DNA from: Vesta saturnalis
Lineage: Eukaryota > Arthropoda > Insecta > Coleoptera > Lampyridae
Reading direction: 5' to 3'
Length of the DNA stretch: 64,000 nucleotides
Assembly: GCA_036346205.1 (NCBI GenBank)
Contig: JARFJB010000527.1
Location: forward strand, 62,001 to 126,000
The first letter of the stretch is position 1. Every line of letters starts with the position of its first letter. The notes below the pieces were generated by a model. That model did not search any database. It was not told where the DNA came from and was given only the letters and a program-made list of their open reading frames with translations. Below are positions 12,479 to 24,745 of this stretch, piece after piece. A program made the translations under genes and the position numbers.

Positions 12479-13600
12479 ATGGCTTTTGTACATGCACAAT
12501 CGTATCAATGCATCAAGTATCGAGAGTGGTGAATGCATATTTTACAAACCCTTATCAGCTCTGAGTGATGACGCTCCAATAGAATTTGTAGTACCCGGAA
12601 ATGGAAACTATTACATGTTGTATATCACAGCTAAACTTCTAAAGCAAGACGATACAGCTCTTACTGAGACGGATGTTGTAGCACCGGTAAACAATTGGAT
12701 GCGTTCGCTTTTTTTACAAGTGCAGGTTTACTTAAATCAGATGATGGTGTCACTAGCAATCGACAACTATGGCTACCGCTCATGTATCGAGACGCTTCTA
12801 AACTATGGAAAGGACACCTAAGTTGCACATTATGGCATAATGATACAGACTGGCAGATGAATACACTGGGATACACAAATAACGGTTTCTCAAAACGTCA
12901 AGCACTTACAGCGACCAGCAAACAGACGATTGGCCACGTGCACTACGATTTGTTTAATCAAGAAAAGTTTCTCATAAGCAGTATTGAGCTAAAGGATAAA
13001 TTTGTTACGATCAAGAGATGCCTTTAGTCTAATGACGGCTCACGGTTCAAATTACAAGACGAAAATTATATATGCTAGTTTACTAGTGATATGTATGAGG
13101 ATCAATCCCACCATTCTAATTGCGCGCGCTAAGGTTTTAGAAGGAGTGCAGCAAAATACCCTGTTACAAGGACAGGGTAAAATGTTTAGTATACCTGCGG
13201 GTATTAGCGAAAATCGTTGGATAGTGTGTTCCTGGCTCAGTTACCTAAACGATGTATCGTACAATTTTCATCACAACTATATTAACTACATGTCGTTACA
13301 TATTGTTGGCAAGCAAATACCCTCTTACAACCAGACTTTACAGCTAATAATTTATGTCTAAGGGCGTATCAGACCTTATTCTCCAGTACTGGTATTCAGT
13401 TCTAGAATGAAGGTCACGATGTATCGAGAAGCGATTATCCTAGTACGGACTGTAATTTAGTTAGTAACGGTTCTCTGAGCCTGGAAGTTGGCTTTGAAGA
13501 AGGTCTGGTAGAAACTATTAATTGTTTGGTTTGTGCCCAATTAGATAACGTGATCGAGACCGATAAACATCTGAATGTCGTCGTAGATTTTACCTGTTAA
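12479..13600 (+). pseudogene. Polinton/Maverick major capsid protein, broken
   Basis: An ATG at 12,479 (MAFVHAQSYQCIK) opens the reading, which ends at a TAA at 13,598. The order of motifs is that of the double-jelly-roll major capsid proteins annotated in insects as 'F54H12.2-like': FYKPLSALSDDAPIEFVVPG, VAPVNNWMRSLFLQVQVYLN, the CIETLLNYG phrase, GHVHYDLFNQEKFL, RSRDAFSLM, a GKQIPS loop and a C-terminal FSSTGIQ...SRSDYP...GSLSLEVGFEE...LNVVVDF. About 374 codons are spanned, near full length. Breaks: a frame change with a TGA at 12,530, a frame change near 12,780-12,820, one near 13,010, one near 13,320 and an in-frame TAG near 13,403. It should be an endogenised fossil; expression as one protein is not possible. 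Confidence 0.85.
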
Positions 13601-13825
13601 AAGGGGTAACTCTAGACCACAAGCTTCAGTGTACAGCAACAGCTGAAAGAAGGTGGGCGCACACTTGGACGTACAAGGGTTTAGAGCTGTTAACAACAAA
13701 TTCATACCGAAAGAAATTGCCGTGGTTAGATACCGTGGTGATTATTTCTGATGCTTATAAAACCACCTCAAAATTATTTTATATCAATACCCATGTCAAA
13801 CCAGATAAGGTATTTAAAGAATAAA
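13601..13825 (+). pseudogene. Unidentified gene remnant in the capsid block
   Basis: A frame after the capsid gene stop reads RRWAHTWTYKGLELLTTNSY and RKKLPWLDTVVIISDAYKT, then FYINTHVKPDKVFKE before a stop near 13,822. The ordered, hydrophobic-patterned residues suggest real former coding sequence, but I cannot name the family. It follows the major capsid gene with almost no spacer and precedes the protease remnant, so it probably belonged to the same element. Upstream codons in this frame are interrupted. Confidence 0.4.
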
Positions 13826-14009
13826 TCCCATGGTCCGATATAGCGGTCGGGGTATGAACCCTACAACGATCTCCAAGAGGATTTGATGAGCGTTGCTGTC
13901 TTTTAACAAAATTAACGTTAAAGGTAGTGAAAAACAACAGTTTTTAAGATTTTTTAGCAAACCAATACTAAACCTGGACGAGATTGATTGTACGTCGATT
14001 AAAAAAAGG

Positions 14010-14495
14010 AAGAAAAAGCATCCAGTTGTTTAAACCATAACATCGAGGTACGTATGTGTTTGGAAAACGTATTACTATTGAAGGACTGGACGCATACCAA
14101 CTTCAAAGATGTATGAGGTACAGGTGTTGAGATGTTTGAAATTGATACCCAACCACAAGAATGTGTTTCGACCTGTATGTGCTTCCAATTAGTTACCGTG
14201 GCATGCACCTAGACCGTGTGCAATTATTGTGAGCACGGATCCAGCAAACAAACCAGACCAACATTGGACAACTATCTACATTGATAGCTGTAAATGGTTC
14301 CTTTACAACAAAATGACACTACAGGATTACCATTCGCATGTGTATGGGCTTTATACGATAATGTTTTTGTATTTTGGAGTAAATAATTTACCAATGGTAG
14401 AATTTGTAAATAAGTTTTTCACTACTTGTTTAACTATAAATGATGAAATAATTAAGTTATTATGTGATGGTTGTTTTTCTAGAATTCTACTCTGA
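14010..14495 (+). pseudogene. Polinton adenovirus-type cysteine protease, broken
   Basis: The readable part (about 14,200-14,495) begins CAIIVSTDPANKPDQHW, the conserved block of adenovirus-like maturation proteases in Polintons, where the His before Trp is catalytic. TIYIDS follows. The reading then jumps to LQDYHSHVYGLYTIMFLYF, the region expected to hold the catalytic cysteine. Here the codon at 14343-14345 gives Tyr (VYGLY) where the family has Cys. The segment between the His and Cys blocks is shorter than usual, implying a deletion. Upstream sequence (14,010-14,200) is in mixed frames with stops. In relatives this enzyme processes capsid proteins. It lies last in the plus-strand block. 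Confidence 0.65.
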
Positions 14496-14639
14496 TAAAA
14501 AAAAAGAATTTTAGTGCTTTAGTGTTTTTAATTGCGAATTAGGGTAACCGTAACGTATGATTTTAGCTTGAAACTTGTTTCAGCTAGAGGAACCTAGATA
14601 CAGAAACAAGGGGCAAGTCTGATGTTGACTTGAAAATAG

Positions 14640-15480
14640 TTTCTACGAACAACCACGGGTTGAGAATCTCTAAGAGTGCCTTATGTGTTGGTGTGGAGAC
14701 CCTACTATTTAAATGCTATTTTGAACTTTAAGTTGTCGCTCCATAGCAATTCCAGAAATATACATCTACTTTTTTTAAACATATTAGTAGATGGCGCCAC
14801 AAACAAACAAACAAGGGGGTCGCTGCAGTGGTGTTAAGACTCTGTGATAAGTTTAAGAGCCCTAACACTATCTTATGAGATATTATGCGGGCCCCATTAT
14901 TAGAATACTATTTCAAATTCCCCGATATAATAGTTAAATCTACTTTTAAAATATACTGCTAGGTGGTGCCACGATCAACTTTTATTGCAGAAAACATTCA
15001 TTAGACCTGAGAACAAGTTCTGGAGGGCTATAACTATCTTGTGAGATAGTATGCGGGCCTCCTTATTAGAACACTATTCCAAATTTCTAGTTTTCACGCG
15101 ATAATAAACAAGGGGTGGGGCGAAGACCCGAGAGCAGGTTCTGGAGTTCTATAGCTGTCTTATGAGATACTATGCGGGCCCCTTTATTTGAACAGTTTTA
15201 AATTTCGATTTCAATTTTCCCGCCATAGTAAACAAGGGGACCCGATAAGGTGCGAAGACCCGACAATGGTCAAAGAACCCAGAGCAAGTTCCGGAGTCCT
15301 ATAGCTACCTTATGAGATAGTATGCGGGCCTCCTTATTAGTACACTTTCAAATTTAAGTTTTCATGCCATAACTATTACAGGGTTGTACATTTACTTTTA
15401 AAAATATACCAGTAGGTGGAGCCACGATCAACCTCTATTACAGAAAACATGCATTAGCCCTAGAAATACAGCATTAGGCA
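14640..15480 (-). repeat. Tandem copies of the dispersed GGGCCC-box repeat
   Basis: At least four copies of a box reading TATGAGATAnTATGCGGGCC followed by TTATTAG-like sequence lie near 14,871, 15,041, 15,159 and 15,310. They alternate with a second box (AGGTGGYGCCACGATCAACY and ATTACAGAAAACATKCATTAG) at about 14,960 and 15,410, and with an AACAAGGGG-n-CGAAGACCCG phrase. Orientation is opposite to the copies at 6.38 and 41 kb. The family is noncoding. Confidence 0.85.
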
Positions 15481-15713
15481 ACGCAAAGAAACAAAACCAA
15501 CCTTAGGCCTTCAATCAGAGCATAGACTCTGGAGGGTAGACGGTGGCTAAGGATCAATCAGAAACCAAAGGGGCGTGGCCTGGCCTTAGGTCCTCTAATC
15601 AGAACGCGCGGCCTGGTACAGTATGCGCGCGCATGACCAATCAGCTGGAAGTGGGCTTGGCCTAAAACACCACAATAAAGTAGTGATGGGTAAGTGTGCC
15701 CCATTCTACTTGT
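15481..15713. repeat. Locally GC-rich direct repeat
   Basis: Two copies of a CTTAGGYCYTCnAATCAGAnC phrase (about 15,505 and 15,588) lie in a locally GC-rich patch that includes GCGCGCGC near 15,626. No coding function is seen. Confidence 0.5.
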
Positions 15714-15718
15714 ACATG

Positions 15719-15769
<51 letters not shown>

Positions 15770-15793
15770 GTATATGTATATGTGTATATGTAT
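15714..15793. repeat. (TA)n/(TATATG)n microsatellite
   Basis: TATATG units flank a central pure TA run. It touches the left end of the MITE at 15,791-16,121. Confidence 0.95.
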
Positions 15794-16121
15794 AATAACA
15801 AAAGTGGCCTCGAGAAACACCTGGAAATTATTTATAGAATTACTAGAGGGCGTAATTGAAAATTTTAAAAAGCCAAATTTTACAAAATTTGTTTAATTAA
15901 AGGGCATTATAATCAGGTTCTACGGAAAATTCTGCGTACTTTTTATTAAACAAGTTTTAGTCTATGTTTTTAAGTAAGAGGTGGGGGAGAGTGGGAACCT
16001 AGTTATGAAAAAACGCCTTTAAGTCCGGTTCTGCTTAATCGATTTTCGCAAACTTACCGGACCTACAATTCTATAAATAATTTCTAGGTGTTTCTCGAGG
16101 CCACTGTTGTTATAATTTTTT
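15791..16121. mobile_element. MITE with about 50-bp terminal inverted repeats
   Basis: The left end (AGTGGCCTCGAGAAACACCT, about 15,802) is inverted at the right end (GGTGTTTCTCGAGGCCACTG, about 16,087). Similarity continues inward through GAAATTATTTATAGAATT. About 330 bp, noncoding. The inner part has phrases typical of Tc1/mariner-type long terminal repeats (GCTTAATCGATTTTCGCAAACTT), so it is probably a non-autonomous derivative. Confidence 0.7.
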
Positions 16122-16186
16122 TTCCAAATCTGTACTATAATCAGATCTGAAGGTATGGCCGACGGCCGTTCTTATTTGCTCACTCG

Positions 16187-18602
16187 GTACATGTTTAATT
16201 TCGCTAAAATTAACCATTTTGGAGATAAACGCAACTAATGATGACGATGATGATGTTAATTTGGCTGTGTTTAAATAAAACATTATTTACAAGCACAATA
16301 ATCTGAAATGCATCTAAATCTTAAAAAAGGGAAAAACTATCAAAAGAAGAACTTTTTATAAGAAATATGGCTAAGTATCAAGAACGACTCAGAATGTCAC
16401 ATTGTTTAAAATCTTTAAGATTCAAATCCTGAATTGTTTTGTTAAGGGCGAGGGGCAGAACACCGTCGAGTACGTGAATCTGAAAGGCAATCGTAAGCTG
16501 TTTTTTACATTTTTAAAGTTAATGTCTCATTCCTCAGTCTCTTACTATGTAAAATAGATCTACTTAGTTGATTTCAAGGTAACGAATAGTAGTAACAATG
16601 TTTATTTGCATGTTAGTAGTAATTAATTAACAGTAGGTAATAGATACATAAACACAAGTTGGATGTTCATGTAGAAACAGATGCATTATCTGTCAAATCG
16701 TGACAATTAGATTAATCAATAGTGTAGCTATTAAAATAGGTATTTTTTTAAGTTGAAGAGCTTCATTTAATGTAGTAATTGGTGAGAAATGAATTATACG
16801 AATACTGAATATGCGGATATGCGTTTGATGTATGGAATAGCATCTTGTAATGCATTAAGAGCAAGAAGACTGTATCAGCAAAGTTCCCTAGTCGAAGGGT
16901 TCCTAATAGCAATACTTTTGAACGTGTAGGTCAACGACTGAGGGAAACTGGCACGATCAGCTTGATTAAAAATTTTGAACCACAGAAAATTTGTGCGCTA
17001 TTCTAGGCCACCAAATAATGAAAATAGGGGTGCTCCGCGGACAACACGTTCCCCAAAAGTGGAGGAAGACGTTTTGAATGCAGTCTCTGCTGATCGAACA
17101 ATTAGCATCAGACCACTATCTTTAGGAATGAACGTTTTAAAATCAACCATTGGAAGGATTTGTAGGGAAAAACTGCTTCATCTCTACCATATTCATAAAG
17201 TATATGCCCTTAGTCCAGCCGATTTTCCCGCCAGGTTGCGATTTTCGGACTGGTTTTTAGAACAATTTGAAATCCGGTGTTTACTCGTTCAATATTCTTC
17301 ACGGATGAAGCAGGTTTTGGAAGAAACGGTGGAATAAATTTACATAATTTACACGTTAGGGATAAAGAAACTCCACATGCGACGATTCAAACGCGTCATC
17401 AAAGACAGTCCCAGATTAATGTGTGAGCTGGAATTATTGGCCCAAATTTGGTAGGTCCATTTGTATTGCCGCCTAGACTAAATGGACAACATTACTGCGA
17501 GTTTCTTCAAAATTAGTTGCGTCAGCGCCTAGAAGATGTGGATATCGGAACCAGGCAGAATATGTAGTTTATGCACGACGGAGCTCCCCACATTTTAGAT
17601 TGTTGGTCAGGGAGAATTTAAATGATGTCTACCCAAACCAGTGGATAGGTCGTGGTGGATCTGTTACTTGGTCCCCTAGGTAACCTGACCTGACTCCTGT
17701 AGATTTTTTCTGTGGGGTGATTTAAAAATCTTGGTATATGCAACACCGGTAGACACACAGGAAGATCTCCTTGACCGAGTAATGTGTTATTTTGGTCAAA
17801 TCAAAAAAGACCAATAAATACCAACAATTTTCAGCTCGTCGTGCACGAATGTGCATCAGGAAAGGGGATGCTCATGTTGCGCATTTTATGTTCTAAAATT
17901 CTAGAATGAGTTTCTCATATTTATTGTTAGTTTTCTTTAGTGGTAGCGATCGTTGTGTTGATTTTTGTTTTTGTAAGTAATGTTTTGATATTTAGCCATA
18001 TTTAAGATACATTCATAGAACAAATATTCTTCTTGTCTTGTTTGTTGATGTTGGTTTTATCTAGTTTTAGGTTTAGACCCATTCCAAATCGTTGTTCCTA
18101 TAATAAATCTATTGTGTTAAACAGCCAACTCGATTTAAGTACTACTGTTGTTAATAAAGCGAATTAAAATCACCATCGTCATCATTAATTGGGGTTATCT
18201 TCGAAACGGTTAGTTTTAGCGAAATTAAACTAGTATACCTTTTTTACGTAAAAAAGGCGAAAGATTAAGAAGTTCACTTGGTGAAAGTGAAAAAGCTGCT
18301 CATAAAATTTGTTTGAGGTTACAAAGCCAGAGGGTGCTGTGCCCCCCTGCCCCTTAACATGAACATTTAAGTAGACGGCTCCAAAAAACTTCAAATGTCG
18401 TGGATTTTGCCTAAAAATTATTAAAAGTTATTGAGCAGTAAAAAATTTATAGCGAAAACTCCATTTGTAACACTCAACTTCAAGGGCGAACATGTTCGTA
18501 GGGAGGCATCGCAGGAAATTTTTTTACAGAAACTTGTGACCTTATTTTTACCAGGTCTATCTAAATTCGGAAAATTTCCCACAATTTCTGGGACATCCTG
18601 TA
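16187..18602 (+). mobile_element. Tc1/mariner-type element A, rearranged
   Basis: Inner terminal repeats match: TTTAATTTCGCTAAAATTAA near 16,194 is inverted near 18,205-18,232, and TAATGATGACGATG is mirrored by CATCGTCATCATTA at about 18,172. The right arm continues outward to a GGGACATCCTGTA terminus at about 18,602. No matching outer arm is found on the left, where a MITE lies instead, so the left end appears lost or replaced. It contains the transposase pseudogene at 16,789-17,896. A second terminus (CAGGGTGCGTC, element C) follows after only a few bases. Confidence 0.6.
16789..17896 (+). pseudogene. DDE transposase with N-terminal helix-turn-helix (element A)
   Basis: The ATG at 16,789 opens MNYTNTEYADMRLMYGIASC, the start of the arthropod DUF4817-type transposases. 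After a frameshift near 16,895 it reads RRVPNSNTFERVGQRLRETG. The middle (16,975-17,270) is open and holds the second DNA-binding part and the linker. Another frame has FTDEAGF (first catalytic Asp, near 17,300), then FMHDGAPH (second, near 17,572) and TPVDFF (third, near 17,700). The reading ends at a TAA at 17,894. At least four frame changes and several stops (TGA, TAG) are present, so it is inactive. The family cuts and pastes its element by binding the terminal repeats. Confidence 0.85.
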
Positions 18603-18608
18603 TAAAAC

Positions 18609-20158
18609 AGGGTGCGTCAATAATCACTCCCCAGCTCTAGGATATGTGTTCTACAATTAAAAATAAGACAAAAATGGAGAATACTGAAATCCCGAAAGCG
18701 AAGCCATTTTCGCGTAAAACTGGAATGAAGAATCAGCATTTATTAATTTTTCATTTAATTCCTATAAATTCAAATTAAAAAAGTAGCTTGAAATATTGAA
18801 AACGAAGAACCGTTTGGGTCGAGAAACGAAAACAGAATTTCACTATTTCCATAATAAACGCTCAAAAACTTATCATTTTCTTTTTTATTTAAAAAACTTG
18901 TGTTTGAGTGATTTGGTGCCAGACAAAAAATGTAGTTGCCATGGATGTACTTGACTTTGACGTTTTTATGCTTATTTGACTTGTACCATTTAGTGAATAT
19001 TGGAAGCTTCAAAAGTGTTTTTAAATTCAAGATGCAAATACAGAATATGATATGATAAAAGCTTTAGGGTTTCAATGATAATGCCCTGCTGCCGAGTGTT
19101 TGTACAGAGAACGATTTCCGAACCGACGTCACCCAGATTACAAATCAATCGAAAATTGTTGTGGAAATGTATCGCTCAAACACGTTCTATGAATGCCGGC
19201 CGACCTAGAAATCAAATCAAATCCTCTGTTCATAGATGTCTTCGAAGATACAACTTGTATCCATAATCTACAGTATTCAAAAGTTAATCAGGAGATAACG
19301 ATTTAGAGTAAATTTTACATGGACATTCAGAAATTCAAAAGCAATTCGACTTTTTCATAATGTTTTATTTACCGATTAAGCTAATTTCAACCAAGAAGGA
19401 ATTTTAAATTCTACAACCATCATTATTGGCACTATGAGAATGCATGTTGTAGTGCGAAATCAGCAAAGGCGCTGGTCTGTAAATGTTTGGATAGGTATGT
19501 TTAGAAAACGAATCATCGGTCCATATTTTCTACCAAGAACACTGAATGAAAATTACAGTGATTTTCTGGAGAACACTTGCCAGGTGTGTTAGAGGATGTT
19601 CCTTTACAACAACGTGCAACAATGTTTTTCAACATGATGGATCTGCACGCGCTACATTACAAGTGCAAGATATTTTGAATCGCCGTTTTCTAATAAACGG
19701 ATTCTGGACCAATCAGCCCAGTCTGACAAATTTAATAGATTTTTGGCTGTATACATAAAGAAAAGATCTATTTTACTGGGTCTGTCGGAGGGGATGACGT
19801 TATTGCCCGGATTCACGAAGCATTATCAGAAATAAATCATGACACTTTCGCTTCTGTTGCCATGAACTTCACTCGTAGCTTACATATATGCATTAATGAA
19901 AATGGTAACTTTTTGAAGATTTGTTAAGGAATAGGATGTTTACTTTCGTTTCGCTTAGCTCGACTCAGATAGATTTTGTTTTTTTAATATTCCAATTTTT
20001 TTTGTATTTAGATTTGTTAAGAATAAACAAAAAACTTTCAAATGTTAATTTTTTATTTCAATATTACCAGAAAACGGCTTAGCTTTCGGTATTTTAGTAT
20101 TCTTCATTTTGTCTTATTTTTAATTGTAGAACACATATTCGAGCTGAGGATTATTGAC

Positions 20159-20162
<4 letters not shown>
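18609..20162 (+). mobile_element. Tc1/mariner-type element C
   Basis: Terminal inverted repeats of at least 120 bp: GTGCGTCAATAATC at the left (about 18,612) is mirrored by GATTATTGACTCAC ending at 20,162. The match continues through ATATGTGTTCTACAATTAAA and AAGCGAAGCC-like sequence. The right end is followed directly by TA and a 75-bp (TA)n tract, and the left end is preceded by TATAAAA. Length about 1.55 kb, with the transposase pseudogene inside on the plus strand. Confidence 0.8.
19031..19929 (+). pseudogene. DDE transposase remnant (element C)
   Basis: It starts near DANTEYDMIKALGFQ, hits two stops, then reads AAECLYRERFPNRRHPDYKS, a DUF4817-type N-terminus. After frame changes it carries RPRNQIKSSVHRCLRRYNLYP, then GVLEDVPLQQRATMFFN near the second catalytic Asp region (FNMMDLHALHY, changed from the usual QxDGAPxHY). 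The C-terminal part is in pieces up to about 19,929. Roughly 300 codons remain where the family has about 340-360. More decayed than the copies in A and D, with more than eight stops or shifts. Confidence 0.75.

Positions 20163-20237
<75 letters not shown>
20163..20237. repeat. (TA)n microsatellite between elements C and D
   Basis: About 75 bases of pure TA lie exactly between the right end of element C and the left end of element D. Confidence 0.97.
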
Positions 20238-20239
<2 letters not shown>

Positions 20240-20510
20240 TGAGCTAAATTATGTAAATTCAATAATTCTTAAATCAGCAACTTCAGAAAAAATCCGATAC
20301 CCGTCGATTTTATTTTAGACGCGGTTGTTCAGGATATTAATTTATTTTGAGGTTACCTATGTAAGCGTGATGACGTCATTGATGATTTTCTTTAATGGAA
20401 AGGGGAGGTGTTGCAATAGAACTTTTGAGAGATCTTTTAATTATCTAATCAGTCGCAGCAATAATTTTGAGTATTTGCGTTACGTATACAGGGTGATTCA
20501 AGGTTATTGT

Positions 20511-20785
20511 TGTTCTATAAAAATACAAGCGAACTAAAAAAGACAACTATTCCAAATTTGGTATGCAGACATAATTAAAACTATTGTCAAAAGTGCAACG
20601 TTGCCACTTCTACCAGAAACCCAAGGCGACTTTCAAAATTCAAATTGAATACCCTGTATGTTATTGCATGTTCGGATTCTGCATAAAATTCTAATCAACT
20701 TTTATTAATATTTCCCTATACCCGTCTCTAAGCGTTACATGAATGACTAAAATAAAATAATAATCTGACCAATCGCACACTTAAA
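20511..20785. mobile_element. Insertion within the left terminal repeat of element D
   Basis: The right repeat of D runs straight from CAATAATCTTGAATCACCC into TCGATTTTT, whereas the left repeat has about 275 extra bases between the same positions. The insert includes ATACCCTGTATGTTA, a phrase typical of mariner-type termini. It is either a small insertion or a segment deleted from the right arm. Confidence 0.5.
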
Positions 20786-21086
20786 AATAAAAATCGACTG
20801 GTTTCGGAATTTTTTTTCTGATTTTATTTGGTTTGAAAGTTCTGTCATAATAATCTTTGGAAAAAAACTGATTTACTTCATATGTCGAGCAGTTTAGTAT
20901 CAAGAATACAGAAATAATTTCAGTTTAAAACTGACAACAATAGGAAAGTAGCAAAAAGAATAGATTTTTTAGATATCGAGTTGGCACGAGTCAAATTTAA
21001 GACACTTGCTACTTACTTCAGTACTTGATGGTATTACATTTTCATGTATTTGTACTAAATGAATAACTGATAATTAATTAATAATA

Positions 21087-22164
21087 ATGGCACCATTAAG
21101 TGGAACACAACGAATTGAAGTATTAATTATGATTGGATGTGGAGATAAAACCAGAACGCAACTATAAGTATGCAAATTGTTTAATACACAATATCCTGAT
21201 ACACCTATCGGACAATCAACAGTTAGTAAAATTGAGAGAAAATTTAGGGAAACTGGTCACGTTAAACATATTGCAAATGCTGGTCGTCCAAAAATGAACG
21301 AAAATGTAAAACTTGATGTGTTGTTAAGTTTGGTAGAAAATCCTCATAGTAGTTCCAGAGCAATTGCAGCTGATGAAGGCATTTCACAAAGGTCGGTGTT
21401 ACGTGTACTTAAAAAGGAGAAATACCATCCGTATAAAATCCAGAATGTGCAGGAACTCAATGAAGATGATCCGGATCGCCGAATGCAGTTTTGTGAAGTC
21501 ATGCAAGACTTATGTAACCGCAATCCAGGATTCCTTCGTCAAATTCTTTTTTCGGATGAAGCTACATTTTCCTTAAATGGTACAGTGAATCGACAAAACT
21601 GTAGATATTGGAGTAAAGAGAATCCTCACTGGATGAATGAGTTACACACTCAGTATCCTCAAAAAGTGAATGTCTGGGATAGTAGAGAACAGAATCATTG
21701 GTCCTTTTTTCTTCGATGAAACTCTTACAGGGCAACGATATCTGGACTTCTTACAATATGAACTTATACCTGCCATTGCAGTAATTTTCCCAAATGAAAA
21801 TGATCCTGATTTACCAAATGATAATATATGGTTTCAGCAAGATGGTGCACCTCCTCACTATACACGTCCTGTTCGCGATTTTTTAAACATAACTTTTCCT
21901 GGTAGATGGATTGGTAGACGAGGATCTATAGAGTGGCCCCCAAGATCTCCAGATCTTACACCTCTTGATTTTTTTCTATGGGGCTATTTAAAATCTAAAG
22001 TATACGTCGAGAAACCACGAAATCTGGAAGATTTGAAAAATAGAATTAGATAAGAAATGCGTAAGATTAGTCCACAAATGATTCACAATGTTCAAAAAGC
22101 TTGTGGTCATCAGTTCAATTACTGCCAAGAAGTAGGAGGGTAGCAATTTGAACATTTAAATTGA
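21087..22164 (+). pseudogene. DD41D-type transposase, nearly complete (element D)
   Basis: The ATG at 21,087 opens MAPLSGTQRIEVLIMIGCGD, followed by a stop (CTA-TAA) after residue 26. The rest of the helix-turn-helix region reads STVSKIERKFRETGHVK and RSVLRVLKKEKYHPYKIQ. The catalytic sites are all present: FSDEATF (about 21,553), WFQQDGAPPHY (about 21,836) and LTPLDFFLWG (about 21,958). Forty-one residues separate the second and third Asp. A frameshift near 21,675-21,720 splits the gene, and stops near 22,051 and 22,141 precede the C-terminal QFEHLN. Only about four lesions in 359 codons, so it is the youngest-looking transposase in the window. Some members of this superfamily use a comparable 41-residue spacing. 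Confidence 0.9.
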
Positions 22165-22873
22165 GTTACAAACAATTCTACAATGTTAAACAATTTTTTC
22201 TCTGTTTTGTGTTAATAGTAGATACTTACTTACCTGTGTGAATTAATTTAATTTAACATTTTCGTTTATTTATAAATGACCAGTGTTTGCAACGTGTTTA
22301 ACGTAACCAGTTTCCCTATTTTTTTTTCAATTTTACTAACTGTCGATTGTCTAATAGGTTTGTTAGGATATTTTGTATTAGATAAGTTACATACTTGTAG
22401 TTGCGTTCCGGTTCTATCTCCACATTCAATCATAATTGATATTTCTTTTCGCTATCATTTTTAAGTGGCTAATGGATTCTTGATACTAAACTGCTCGACA
22501 TATGAAGTGAATCAGTTTTTTTCCAAAGATTATTATGACAGAACTTTCAAACCAAATAAAATCAGAAAAAAATTCCGAAACCAGTCGATTTTTACAATAA
22601 TCTTGAATCACCCTGTATACGTAACGCAAATACTCAAAACTATTGCTACGACTAATTAGATAATTAAAAGATCTCTCAAAAATTCCATTGCAACACCTCC
22701 CCTTTCCATTCAAGAAAATCATCAATGACGTCATTACGCTTACATAGGTAATCTCAAAAATAAATTAATAACCTGAACAACCGCGCGTCTAAAAATAAAA
22801 ATCGACAGGTATCGGGATTTTCTCTGAAGTTGATTTAAGAATGATTGAATTTATTCCATAATTTAGCTGCTCA

Positions 22874-24284
<1,411 letters not shown>

Positions 24285-24351
<67 letters not shown>

Positions 24352-24376
24352 TATGTGTGTGTGTGTGTGTTTGACA
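24285..24376. repeat. Compound (TA)n(TG)n microsatellite
   Basis: About 60 bases of TA followed by TGTGTGTTATGTGTGTG repeats. Confidence 0.95.
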
Positions 24377-24389
24377 TCCGTTGACCGTA

Positions 24390-24668
24390 GTCTGTTCGTG
24401 TATGTGGTATTGCCTGCGCCCGTGGCTGTGTTATATACGGTTCTATATTGTCCTGTCTTGTGTGTCCTTGTCCGTGTCCTTGTTCGGTTCCGTGTTCGCG
24501 TGTCCGTGTCCGTGTTCTGTGTCCGTGTATTTGTGCCGTGTCCGTGTTAAATGTCTGTTTCCGCTCGTGTGTCCGTGGTTATGCCCGTGTCTGTCGTGTC
24601 CGTGTCCATGTCCGTGTTATGTGTGTATTCAACGTCCGCATAAAATCCGTCAGTGTAGTCCGTGTTGT

Positions 24669-24704
<36 letters not shown>

Positions 24705-24745
24705 TTGTTTTGTGTGTGTGTGTGTGTGTGTGTTGTTTTTTTTAA
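24390..24745. repeat. CGTGTC-type hexamer minisatellite and (GT)n
   Basis: Irregular CCGTGT, CTGTGT and CCTTGT hexamers run to about 24,670, then a pure (GT)n stretch with a TTGTTTTG interruption. Because hexamers contain no stop, Cys/Val/Arg-rich open frames appear in two frames and are not real proteins. Confidence 0.9.

Larger units (their letters stand above)
20238..22873 (+). mobile_element. Tc1/mariner-type element D with very long terminal inverted repeats
   Basis: The ends CGTGAGCTAAATTATG (left) and CATAATTTAGCTGCTCA (right) are inverted. Matching continues through GATGACGTCATTGATGATTT, AGGGGAGGTGTTGCAATAG, ACAGGGTGATTCAAG and TCGACTGGTTTCGGAA to about 20,940, and again at 21,115-21,170 inside the transposase start. 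The left repeat is interrupted at 20,511-20,785 by about 275 bp absent from the right. Both outer ends touch (TA)n tracts, consistent with TA target sites. Total about 2.6 kb. Confidence 0.85.
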
